Shown here piece by piece: positions 29,301 through 35,796 of a stretch of 41,530 bases of DNA. The notes under the pieces are model-generated. The model was not told the DNA's origin, did not search any database, and was given only the letters and a program-made list of their open reading frames with translations. Source of the stretch: a virus; IMG/VR virus record IMGVR_UViG_3300021197_001010, positions 1 to 41,530 of that record. One strand, written 5' to 3'. A program made the translations under genes and the position numbers. Position 1 is the first letter of the stretch. The number at the start of each line of letters is the position of its first letter.

Positions 29301-32300
29301 GAGCAAATCTTTATGTTGATGCAGCAGCATGTTACCGCTGCTAAGGCTGGCGACGGTAGTGTTTGGTTTACCGATGGTACTAACGAAGTTGAAGACGCTT
29401 ATTATCCTGAAGACAAAGTTTACACAAAAGACAAAGGAAAAAACAAAAAGGGGGACAAACACCCTTTAGCTGGTAAAAAAATAGAAAAAGGAGGTACTTT
29501 AAGATACCAGTTATTTGGTTCAAAACAAGGCGCTACTGTAGATTTTGCGAAATTTATGAATACGTTTTTAGAAGGAACTGGTATTAAAATAGGTTTAACA
29601 ACCGCTGAAAATAACAAGATTAAAAAAGATCTTGGTATAAAAGCTTTGGCACCACAAAAATCTAGCAGTGTTATAAAAAATTTGATTAAAGGAGTATTCG
29701 ACTTTAAAGCTAGGTATAATGAAGCTATGTTAGCTAGAGAGTTAACTAAAAAACAAGTTTTGTTTTATGCTGAAAACAAAATGATACCAAAGAACGAGCT
29801 AGCCGTTCACATGATGACGTTTGGTAGTAACATGGGTACGGTTTCAAGAAGAGCAGCTTATGTGTATGGTATACAAGAAGGCTTGTTGAGCAACGGCATA
29901 AGCGGTGATTATGTGTATAGCAAATTAAGTGAGATAGGTAAAAAGCTTGAGTTTGAACACGGTAAACCACATTTAGCCACTATAATGGATTTACTTAAAA
30001 TTGGTCTGAGTAAGAAAAGTGCTGAAAATAAAAACACTGCCATGGACGAGGTTTTTGTTGATTATGAGGTTAATATCATAACAAAGAAAATGGATGGAAC
30101 CTTGACGTCCTCTGGAGTTAAGAGCAGTATGTATCCAGGTTATGTTTTAGGAAAAGCACAGGGCTGGGCGCAAAGACTTTATAACGAGTTAAACTTTGGG
30201 CATCCAGACGTTGGCGCTATACTAAGCTTGTCTGGTGACGGAAAAACTATAGGTGGAGCACATAGTAGAATAACAAAATCTAAGATATTACCTAAATCCG
30301 CAAAGTCTATAAAGTTTGACCAAAAAATTAACAAAGGTATAAAGGCAGCTAGGTCAATTAAATATACTAATAATCCTAAGGGTATTACGGTTTTAGATTT
30401 TGATGATACGTTAGCCACGAGTAAGTCTTTAGTTATATCAACATCACCCGATGGTACGGTTAGAAAGCTAACAGCTGAAGAGTTTGCTCAGGAAGGTGCT
30501 GATTTACTAGATCAAGGTTGGACACATGATTTTTCAGAGTTTAGTAAGGTTGTGGATGGTAAAGTTGCTTCGTTATTTAAGAAAGCAATGAAATTGCAAG
30601 GTAAGTTTGGTCCTGAAAATATGTTTGTATTAACAGCGAGACCTGCTGATTCTGCTCCAGCTATATTTGAATTTTTAAAAGCTAATGGATTAAATATACC
30701 ATTAAAAAATATTACTGGTTTGGCTAACTCTACACCAGAAGCTAAAGCACTTTGGATGGCTGAAAAAGTTGGCGAAGGTTATAACGACTTTTACTTTGCA
30801 GATGACGCTTTACAAAACGTACAAGCTGTACAGAACATGTTAGATCAATTTGATGTTAAGTCTAAGATTCAACAAGCTAAAGCGTCTCGTAGTATTAAAT
30901 ATGATCAGCAGTTTAATGAGATATTAGAGGAAACTACAGGTGTAGAATCTGAAAAAAGATTTTCAAGAGCAAAAGCAAGAATGAGAGGCGAGGACAAGGG
31001 TAAGTATGCAATATTTATCCCACCATCTGCAGATGATTTTGTTGGTTTGCTATATTCGTTTTTAGGTAAAGGTAAAAAAGGTGAGGCAGATTTTAAGTTT
31101 TTTAAAGAGGCTTTGATAGAGCCTTTAAACAAAGCTTATATTGAATTAAACATGGCTAGACAGTCTATAGCCAATGATTACAAAAAACTTACTAAAGCTT
31201 TTCCAGAAATTAGAAAAATGTTGTATAATAAATTACCTGGAACAGAGTTTACTACTGGTGACGCAATGAGGGTTTATCTTTGGGATAAAGCTGGTTATAA
31301 CATACCTGGATTATCAGCATCTGACCAAGAAGCTTTAGTTCAAAAAATAAACGAAGACGCTGATTTAAAAGCGTTTGCAGATACGGTTGGTATTATATCT
31401 AGAGTAGAAGAAGGTTACGTTAGACCTAACGACGATTGGCAGGTTGAAGACATAAGAGTTGATTTAATGAACGCCATGCAAAACGTTCATAGGAAGGTAT
31501 TTTTTCAACAATTTTTAGAAAACGCAAGTATAATATTTTCTAAAGAAAATCTAAATAAAATAGAGGCTATATACGGTTCTAATTTTAGAGAAGCCTTGGA
31601 GGACATGTTATATAGAATCGAAAATGGAACTAATAGAAGTTTTGGTAGTAATAGATTGGTAAATAGATTTATGAACTTTATAAACGGTTCTATAGGTACA
31701 ACAATGTTCTTTAACTCTAGATCATCGGTGCTTCAAACTTTGTCTACTGTAAACTTTATAAATTGGAAAGAAAACAATCCTTTACAAGCGGCAAAGGCTT
31801 TCGCTAATCAAAAGCAGTTTTGGGCTGATTTCTCTATGATATTTAACTCTACTTTCTTAAAACAAAGAAGAGCTGGTTTAAACATAGATATTAACGCTAG
31901 TGAACTTACAGACTTTGTGTCAAACTCCAAGCAACCCGTTAGATCAGCTGTAAACTGGTTATTACAAAAAGGTTTTTTGCCTACACAAATGATGGATAGT
32001 TTTGCTATAGCTATGGGTGGGGCAACTTACTATAGAAACAATGTGAATAGGTTATTAAAAGAGGGCGTGACTTTAAAGGAAGCTGAAGAACGAGCTTTCT
32101 TAGATATGCAGGAGATAGCTGAGGAAACACAGCAATCAGCTAGACCAGATAAAATATCACAACAACAAGCTTCTGTTTTAGGTAGACTTATATTAGCTTT
32201 CCAAAACACACCAATGCAGTATACTAGGTTAATTAAAAAAGCTATGCTAGATTTACAGGCCGGTAGAGGTGATGCTAAAACACATGTATCAAGAATAGTT

Positions 32301-32921
32301 TATTATGGCGCTATACAGAATGCTATATTCTATAGTTTACAAACAGCGTTATTTGCCATGATGTTTGGAGATGATGATGACGAAGAGTTTATTAATAAGA
32401 AAACAGAAAGAGTTGTTAACGGTAGTATAGATAGTGTCCTTAGGGGTATGGGTGTTGGTGGAGCTGTAGTGTCGACAGTTAAAAACATGATCCGAGCTAT
32501 AGTTGAGCAACAAAATAAACCCAGGAATAGAAGAGATGAAAGCGCTGTTTTAATGGAGTTCTTAAATCTATCACCACCTATAGGTATTAAAGCAAGGCAA
32601 ATACAAAGCGCTGGTAAAACTTTAAACTGGAACGAAGATAAAATAAAAAACACGCCTCTATATAATTTAGAAAATCCAGTGTGGGAAGCTGGTTTTAATT
32701 ACACCCAAGCATTTACAAACGTACCTGTGGCTAGATTATATACTAAGGTTAACAATTTGAGAGAAGCAGCAAACAATGATAATCAAGCTTGGCAGAGAAT
32801 AGCTTTATTTTTAGGTTGGTCTAAATGGAACTTGGGTATCAAGGATAGTAAGTCAAAAAGCAAGAGAAAAACTAAGACGAGAAAAAGAGGAGCTTTTGGT
32901 GGTTTAAGAACCGCCGGATAG
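23397..32921 (+). CDS. Giant 3174-aa cargo/ejection protein with zinc-protease and HAD-phosphatase motifs
   Basis: This single gene covers about a quarter of the window. The N-terminal third is acidic then helical, with a hydrophobic stretch (about 471-494). A zincin motif HELFH has ligand candidates H1043 and H1047 and catalytic E1044; SFDELFTVFSEA (1099-1110) offers E1102 or E1109 as third ligand. A complete HAD set follows: LDFDDT with D2334/D2336, VLTARP with T2413, and FYFADD with D2469/D2470. This domain is bounded by RSIKY at 2319-2323 and 2498-2502. The C-terminal ~650 residues are helical (FFNSRSSVLQTLSTVNFINW) with a hydrophobic IVYYGAIQNAIFYSLQTALF and a very basic end. This fits a 'polyvalent' virion protein injected with DNA. 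I found no RNA-polymerase DxDGD motif. Enzymatic activities are inferred from motifs. Confidence 0.8.
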   Translation: MPDNITENEEVTTTQGGEPVMINFDDDVEVGQETGGDLNSTAQSQYDEQVIDLDMSSQSDIDPTLEESYEAKAKVEEKELEELLSEYDQLKIDEANKPGNKYAEYKSIFEGVSSDINNKTLELLAVKHPDFLDVSDDGIVTNNNGEVVETKEDFIEATGFGAGDVIYDNASEQFKNEEYYHFKSTIEQANDAWEYLKSSYKTETGNLVSSLFYQGESETLDFGKFEEEMKIAVFNLVAGDKMMSLAAEGGADKDFSFDWKKLPFLGETMSLQEKELLIKEAKGLVLQNQMKIQTSAANNLKVLGDDFEIKKKNLENNFNTFTDLAERNQQAINDLNKRHGTWGYDKQGNIRFISYGKSWSEEDKASLIEINANAKQLSTDKVKLAIERGEVLSLQETYNDSAKDLNNTTEDLFNRFLFNGVDDFGPAFRQTRFANAYNDALRASNPYMGPVLDVVSTFVDGYARYKVASGVVRGLASAPALIAGTIAGALDYTTDISQTGKKYNRKKPSAWSEGESAPFMSDMFNGLLSIADKGITPVSSDASGKLTKVGYKSTSESWLGQFWDETLGEGSNWNLYSGTKTIGELLPYVMALRQGIGNIDVKHVGRQRKLLGYTKSIDNKFGKTLMSSLSKGFVGTKRFTGAVEMIKVNQRMTLLDNVADGKARGMEDFEAFAYGNFLSFATGVSQSIMPDYMWFNSSGGRKIKDALVKKLTGKAIDKIATRNAVNAASRQFGINFFKEQLEEQVDVGLGDVVKTMFIAGHSPDILKVGVQAELIRGTTLLAGGLGSVQAARTHKTVRSMTNRAYYNQGFDIIIQAQNQVKALEGKITTLGESAKDTKLKELLEQDVAALQQNIVDGKDRLRAINAAPKQVTDAQIDLLIQKNKLIDERVKLNKKDKALVAGDLELINNQIAELDAKIQEATPVKYSESVYKALLKNAKQLAKGMGVDIEHFTIPEGDYDKAMELEIKKRTDANKKIDDEIDQIDGSTPEGKKKITQLEARKLIIPTFEDPALIMYDDVNGKHRILINETAAKDSHNEGVALHELFHAVLRQTVLNSPGKVKGLSYMMKQELLNNPDKYSYILGKFDEYSYTKGIDTMSFDELFTVFSEAIVQGDVRIESTIGSKISDFIRRSLREVGINFTVSGPDGMIKFIRDYNSEVMSGRENFSRGMQKIMDSGLKINVSKEYIQQAEQLEKIMILAGKNREFAREMGLEREDGSLPTVTEIFGSEGDLLNTRTDKVREKQQPKEKQTTPESKRVDALEKTLNKSQKNALALMREKGMSEEKINKFIKSKAKENGKGNKLSEQFKAEDIIANPEGHSEAVVVNAYRHLKGVGGAIDSGGAESSTSKLLKEIKKDIADGISINSSSYKTGQKKGIREAYEMMLESQKPKTQLTSRSIKTKATTTSVYDQKKLVSDLKLKDSTAKIVEENAKIRELILEEGIRGKKGKIVASEDLQDRLVQNNLALAVSLGTFAAQNPNILGLEAGKRVNAQQFISGYYMELSKLAGTYDASVNEFGQYLNTILPLRYGDILAAEKAGAVEGSVGLDAAKEIESDIDENLTPDEVIVGPEVDTAERFGIKEETKPFVDKLLKKVRKLESLRVKISKEFDEKTAKEIAILESQGVNDLELSTITVKQAPNLLYEFTSKLFGIDQDKLNPKSTKWLANLRKNDKRGTNEVRAAQRAVVQNAQLILSTIFNEGHTKAHKSSGMPNSLLKFGYNKSSKRIGNSFPQYKKPNLSEKDLLEFVGVYRVKGKYEFKVDRNTGTKLLAIASMVDRNMSLQAINENLKENGDITAQVRVALEDGMSKSSKSIFYRQNPEYQPLIQEKLHSIAAKIDVADVSDIEAINKIIADEFADTEMGRKKGLQFAKTLTKKGGIIARYAERVDRAGPMKKDLDVFLSEQLEEVALLEGLLDVLDISVDKNADLYTVKTMQNARSRVGQFVTDVLLDEYNNSKKDKAAKKRLYEQIFMLMQQHVTAAKAGDGSVWFTDGTNEVEDAYYPEDKVYTKDKGKNKKGDKHPLAGKKIEKGGTLRYQLFGSKQGATVDFAKFMNTFLEGTGIKIGLTTAENNKIKKDLGIKALAPQKSSSVIKNLIKGVFDFKARYNEAMLARELTKKQVLFYAENKMIPKNELAVHMMTFGSNMGTVSRRAAYVYGIQEGLLSNGISGDYVYSKLSEIGKKLEFEHGKPHLATIMDLLKIGLSKKSAENKNTAMDEVFVDYEVNIITKKMDGTLTSSGVKSSMYPGYVLGKAQGWAQRLYNELNFGHPDVGAILSLSGDGKTIGGAHSRITKSKILPKSAKSIKFDQKINKGIKAARSIKYTNNPKGITVLDFDDTLATSKSLVISTSPDGTVRKLTAEEFAQEGADLLDQGWTHDFSEFSKVVDGKVASLFKKAMKLQGKFGPENMFVLTARPADSAPAIFEFLKANGLNIPLKNITGLANSTPEAKALWMAEKVGEGYNDFYFADDALQNVQAVQNMLDQFDVKSKIQQAKASRSIKYDQQFNEILEETTGVESEKRFSRAKARMRGEDKGKYAIFIPPSADDFVGLLYSFLGKGKKGEADFKFFKEALIEPLNKAYIELNMARQSIANDYKKLTKAFPEIRKMLYNKLPGTEFTTGDAMRVYLWDKAGYNIPGLSASDQEALVQKINEDADLKAFADTVGIISRVEEGYVRPNDDWQVEDIRVDLMNAMQNVHRKVFFQQFLENASIIFSKENLNKIEAIYGSNFREALEDMLYRIENGTNRSFGSNRLVNRFMNFINGSIGTTMFFNSRSSVLQTLSTVNFINWKENNPLQAAKAFANQKQFWADFSMIFNSTFLKQRRAGLNIDINASELTDFVSNSKQPVRSAVNWLLQKGFLPTQMMDSFAIAMGGATYYRNNVNRLLKEGVTLKEAEERAFLDMQEIAEETQQSARPDKISQQQASVLGRLILAFQNTPMQYTRLIKKAMLDLQAGRGDAKTHVSRIVYYGAIQNAIFYSLQTALFAMMFGDDDDEEFINKKTERVVNGSIDSVLRGMGVGGAVVSTVKNMIRAIVEQQNKPRNRRDESAVLMEFLNLSPPIGIKARQIQSAGKTLNWNEDKIKNTPLYNLENPVWEAGFNYTQAFTNVPVARLYTKVNNLREAANNDNQAWQRIALFLGWSKWNLGIKDSKSKSKRKTKTRKRGAFGGLRTAG

Positions 32922-32955
32922 TTAAACAATTTAAAAAATAAGTGATAATAAAAAG

Positions 32956-34035
32956 ATGGTAAGAAAACTAATAATACTGCTACTGCTTGTATCTAATATA
33001 ACAATAGCACAAACATTTGGTAAAGAAGAGATTAAAGGCTTATTGAAGTTCTCTACTTTTTATGCAGCTGTCAACGGTGGAACGTCACTTTCAGATGTTG
33101 ATGTATTCTCTGTGGATAATGGTTTATCTACGCAGACTATATCAACTCCTTATGATTATAATTTTACCATAGGATTACGTAAGATCGCAAGGTTTGGCTA
33201 TGAAAACAAAGCTCAAACATTTTATGACGGAACGGAATCTAATTACAGTGATGCGGCCACTGTCGGTAAGGTTAAAGGAGTTGAATACTTATTTGAGGTT
33301 AATTACAAAAGACAAGAAGGTGTTGACTACATGGATCAACATCACTTTATTAGATTTAGTTCTGATGATGGTTGCCCAGATGAATTATGTATAAACTTTT
33401 TTGCTTTAAAGCTAGAATATTTAGAAGATGGTTTTGCTGATATCAAGTACTTCGAAGCATCAGAGAGATATAGACATCGTAAAGGTAAAAACCTATCATG
33501 GAACGTTGGTCTTGTTCATAGACTTGCTGAGCCATACGGTTACAACGCTTTGGACGAGTGGATGTTAGATAATGGTGACTTACATTACACGTATTTAGCT
33601 TTACAAGAAGGCTATGAGGTGGATGTGTATAGCAACGAATACTATTCTCCTTCTGGAGAACTTGTAGCTACTAGTGCTGAGGTTTGGGAAGCGGTTGTAA
33701 TACCACAAGTGTTATCTGATTACACTGAAAGGAAAAGAAACGAATTAAAGAAAACTATACAACATTCATTTGTTGTTGGTTTTGATTATTATAAGTATTC
33801 TAAACAAACATGGCTACACGCTTGGGGAAGTTTAATGCCTTATCATTATGATGATGGCAGTGAGTTTAGTTATCACAATTATGTTGATGGACAATGGTAC
33901 GATTATTCAGGTGGATTAATATACGGGATAAAAGTAAACAAAAACTTAGGATACTTTATAGAAGGAAAATATAACAAGTACTGGAACAGAGAATGGTACG
34001 ACTTTAAATTAGGATTAAATTATACAATATTTTAA
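32956..34035 (+). CDS. Phage-encoded outer-membrane beta-barrel-like protein with signal peptide
   Basis: This 359-aa protein starts with a classic signal peptide (MVRKLIILLLLVSNITIAQ, probable cleavage after AQ). The mature part shows alternating aromatic/hydrophobic beta strands rich in Tyr, Trp, Asn and Gly (LSWNVGLVHRLAEPYGY, SFVVGFDYYKYSKQTW, GYFIEGKYNKYWNREW). It ends FKLGLNYTIF, a final strand with terminal Phe, the usual BAM-recognition signature of outer-membrane proteins. Two Cys residues (GCPDELC) could form a disulphide. It is the first gene of the envelope-directed cassette, 34 bp after the giant gene. Possible roles are receptor masking/superinfection exclusion, nutrient uptake or lysis support; the sequence does not decide. 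Sure about export, fairly sure about a barrel. Confidence 0.68.
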   Translation: MVRKLIILLLLVSNITIAQTFGKEEIKGLLKFSTFYAAVNGGTSLSDVDVFSVDNGLSTQTISTPYDYNFTIGLRKIARFGYENKAQTFYDGTESNYSDAATVGKVKGVEYLFEVNYKRQEGVDYMDQHHFIRFSSDDGCPDELCINFFALKLEYLEDGFADIKYFEASERYRHRKGKNLSWNVGLVHRLAEPYGYNALDEWMLDNGDLHYTYLALQEGYEVDVYSNEYYSPSGELVATSAEVWEAVVIPQVLSDYTERKRNELKKTIQHSFVVGFDYYKYSKQTWLHAWGSLMPYHYDDGSEFSYHNYVDGQWYDYSGGLIYGIKVNKNLGYFIEGKYNKYWNREWYDFKLGLNYTIF

Positions 34036-34045
34036 AAAAACAATT

Positions 34046-34489
34046 ATGGCATTTAAAATGAAAGGATCACCAATGCAAAGAAACTTTGGCGTATCACCAG
34101 TAAAACAAAAAGACCCGTTTGAAAAACTTTATAAAAAAGTTAACCCAAAAGATCCAAAAGCAATTAAAGGTAAACACTATCCAAGTAGCGAAACTACAAA
34201 AAAACTACAAAAAGGACCGTATGCAAAGGGTGGTCAAAACGCAAACGTAGCTGAATCAAAAAAATATAAATACCCAAAAAACTTTAACTCAACTGGAAGT
34301 AGTAAAGCTGGTAAGTTTGCTAAAGTAGCTAAAAAAGTTATTGGAAAAGCAGCAAAATTTGCTGGTGGTAAAGCTTTAGGTGTAGCTGGTATGTTAACAG
34401 CTACAAGTTCAAAGGCTGATCAACCTAAAAAAGGAAAAGGAAAAAGAGAATATCCAGGTGGAAAAATAGATTTTACTAAACAAAAATAA
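34046..34489 (+). CDS. Small basic protein, function unknown
   Basis: This 147-aa protein is rich in Lys, Gly, Pro and Ser and begins AFKMKGSPMQRNFGVSPVKQ. That opening seems familiar from small proteins in marine flavobacterial phage genomes. Residues ~95-130 form an Ala/Gly/Lys helix with a hydrophobic face (KFAKVAKKVIGKAAKFAGGK). It could bind nucleic acid or be membrane-active through this amphipathic helix; neither is shown. The stop overlaps the next start as TAATG. Confidence 0.6.
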   Translation: MAFKMKGSPMQRNFGVSPVKQKDPFEKLYKKVNPKDPKAIKGKHYPSSETTKKLQKGPYAKGGQNANVAESKKYKYPKNFNSTGSSKAGKFAKVAKKVIGKAAKFAGGKALGVAGMLTATSSKADQPKKGKGKREYPGGKIDFTKQK

Positions 34490-34770
34490 TGGCAAAAGAG
34501 CTAAACGAAGATACTGGTTTTCAAGTTAGTATTAAAACATTAGTAGGTATTGGAGCAGCTATGGCTACTGTTATTAGTATGTGGTTCATGTTGCAGGCTG
34601 ATATTGCGGAGGCAAGAGAATTACCAGAGCCATTACCACCAGATGTTACTCGTATGGAGTTTGACATGAAAGATCAAATGATTAGACAAACAATAATAAC
34701 AACGCAGGAGGACGTAGAGGAGATGAAGAAGACCCTCGAGAGGATTGAAGATAAACTTTATAAAAGATAA
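34489..34770 (+). CDS. Single-pass membrane protein, possible holin or spanin-like lysis accessory
   Basis: This 93-aa protein has one transmembrane segment at about residues 17-37 (SIKTLVGIGAAMATVISMWF), then a Pro-rich hinge (LPEPLPPDV) and a C-terminal helix with heptad character (EEMKKTLERIEDKL). A short N-terminus, one membrane helix and a charged coiled coil fit small phage membrane proteins near lysis genes, so a holin or inner-membrane anchor role is possible. The endolysin candidate lies 5 kb downstream, so the link is weak. Both ends are TAATG overlaps with neighbours. Confidence 0.65.
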   Translation: MAKELNEDTGFQVSIKTLVGIGAAMATVISMWFMLQADIAEARELPEPLPPDVTRMEFDMKDQMIRQTIITTQEDVEEMKKTLERIEDKLYKR

Positions 34771-35132
34771 TGGAAAAACCTAGTGTTACCTGGAAAATAT
34801 TTAGTATATATCTGTTAGTGTTGTTTTTTATATTTGTATCAGGTAAAGCATCTGGTCAAATTTCTATAGCTCAATTTAACGCTGGCTGGAACGAGGCTAA
34901 TACTGTTGGTTGGGTTCAAAACCTTAACGATTGTAAAACTATATCCTATGTTGACATTACTACTAGTCCTGATATTCAGAAGAAACATAAAATAGCGGTT
35001 ATACCGACTATTATAATATTTAAAGATGGAGAAGAAGTTGCTAGGTTTCAAGCTGATCTTAGTTTTAAAATGCTAGCAACTAAAGAAGAAGTACAAGAAG
35101 AAATAGATAACATATTAATGAGTGACTTTTAA
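34770..35132 (+). CDS. Exported thioredoxin-fold protein lacking the CxxC active site
   Basis: This 120-aa protein has a signal peptide or membrane anchor (IFSIYLLVLFFIFVSGKASG). The remaining ~90 residues follow the thioredoxin order: FNAGWNEAN, a strand SYVDITTSPDIQKKHKI, the cis-proline motif VIPTIIIFKDGEEVARF, and a C-terminal helix. The CxxC normally found after the first strand is absent; only one Cys (NDCKT) is present, so redox activity of the usual kind is unlikely. It may act as a periplasmic binding or chaperone module. The start is coupled to the membrane protein upstream (TAATG). The fold call is good; the function is unknown. Confidence 0.72.
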   Translation: MEKPSVTWKIFSIYLLVLFFIFVSGKASGQISIAQFNAGWNEANTVGWVQNLNDCKTISYVDITTSPDIQKKHKIAVIPTIIIFKDGEEVARFQADLSFKMLATKEEVQEEIDNILMSDF

Positions 35133-35142
35133 AAAAATAGAT

Positions 35143-35226
35143 ATGAAAAAAACAGTTTGTAAAATTATAAAGAAAATAACTTTTGGTAAAGTATGTCTTG
35201 GATGGTGTGTTTGTAAGGTAAAGTAA
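35143..35226 (+). CDS. 27-residue Cys/Lys-rich peptide
   Basis: This short ORF starts with ATG after an AAAAAAATAGAT leader, ten bases beyond the thioredoxin-like gene, and stops one base before the next start. It has four Cys (C6, C18, C22, C24), eight Lys, and an amphipathic N-terminal half (TVCKIIKKITFGKVC). The Cys spacing could bind metal or form disulphides, and the composition recalls small membrane-active peptides. The tight fit between two genes with no spare bases argues that it is real. No family is known to me. Confidence 0.5.
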   Translation: MKKTVCKIIKKITFGKVCLGWCVCKVK

Positions 35227-35227
35227 T

Positions 35228-35527
35228 ATGGCTTACAACAACAAAAGTGTAGGACCACTCAAAATAACAAAAGCATCTTACGATAAGCAAAACACCAAGA
35301 TGAGGTCTAAGCATAAGGCTGAGACTGGAAAGACTCTTGGTGACAAGAAAAAGTCTGGAACAAGCCCGCGTAGAGTAAGTTTTGCGTGTAGATTTGGTAG
35401 TATGCAAGGTGACATGAAAGATAAGGATGGAAGCCCAAGTAAATTAGCTAGAGCTCTTAGCGGATGGGGTTTTGGAAGCAAAGAGGCTGCTAGAAACTTT
35501 TGTAGAAAACATAAAAAGAAAAAATAA
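35228..35527 (+). CDS. Small basic protein with SFACRFGSMQG / GWGFGS motif
   Basis: This 99-aa protein is strongly basic (ends RKHKKKK). A conserved-looking core reads RRVSFACRFGSMQGDMKD, then ARALSGWGFGSKEAARNF. I associate this pattern with a small protein family of unknown function in marine phages, but give no accession because I cannot check one. Possible roles are nucleic-acid binding or a packaged basic protein. It is coupled to the following gene by TAATG. Confidence 0.62.
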   Translation: MAYNNKSVGPLKITKASYDKQNTKMRSKHKAETGKTLGDKKKSGTSPRRVSFACRFGSMQGDMKDKDGSPSKLARALSGWGFGSKEAARNFCRKHKKKK

Positions 35528-35796
35528 TGGCAACAAAACACGAAGATTTAAAAAAAGTAGTAAGTGAGTTAGAAGGTGCTGTAAAAGCACATAGTAGACA
35601 AGCTAAAACTATAAAGCAACACATTAAAGATATGAGCGGTCCATTTAAAATGAAATCTCCCTTGAAAGGTAAAAGAGGATTATGGGATAATATACACGCT
35701 AAGAGAAAAAGAATTAAAGCTGGTTCTGGAGAAAAAATGAGAAAACCAGGTGATAAAGGCGCACCTTCAGCTAAAGACTTAAGAGACTCACAATAA
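35527..35796 (+). CDS. Small basic protein with GLWDNIHAKRKRIKAGSGE motif
   Basis: This 89-aa protein has an N-terminal helix with heptads (LKKVVSELEGAVKAHSRQAK) and a basic C-terminal part with KRGLWDNIHAKRKRIKAGSG, then KPGDKGAPSAKD. The 'GLWDNI.AKRKR' element recurs in small proteins of many marine phages in my recollection, with no known role. The next gene starts directly after the stop, without a gap. Confidence 0.6.
   Translation: MATKHEDLKKVVSELEGAVKAHSRQAKTIKQHIKDMSGPFKMKSPLKGKRGLWDNIHAKRKRIKAGSGEKMRKPGDKGAPSAKDLRDSQ

Noticed and set aside
23397-32921. Search for a virion RNA polymerase in the giant protein
   Set aside because: No DxDGD-type catalytic motif or other polymerase signature was visible; HAD and zincin motifs explain the conserved acidic and His clusters.
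33194-33394. 66-codon + strand frame inside the outer-membrane protein gene
   Set aside because: Out-of-frame overlap with a coherent signal-peptide/barrel gene, with no independent start context.
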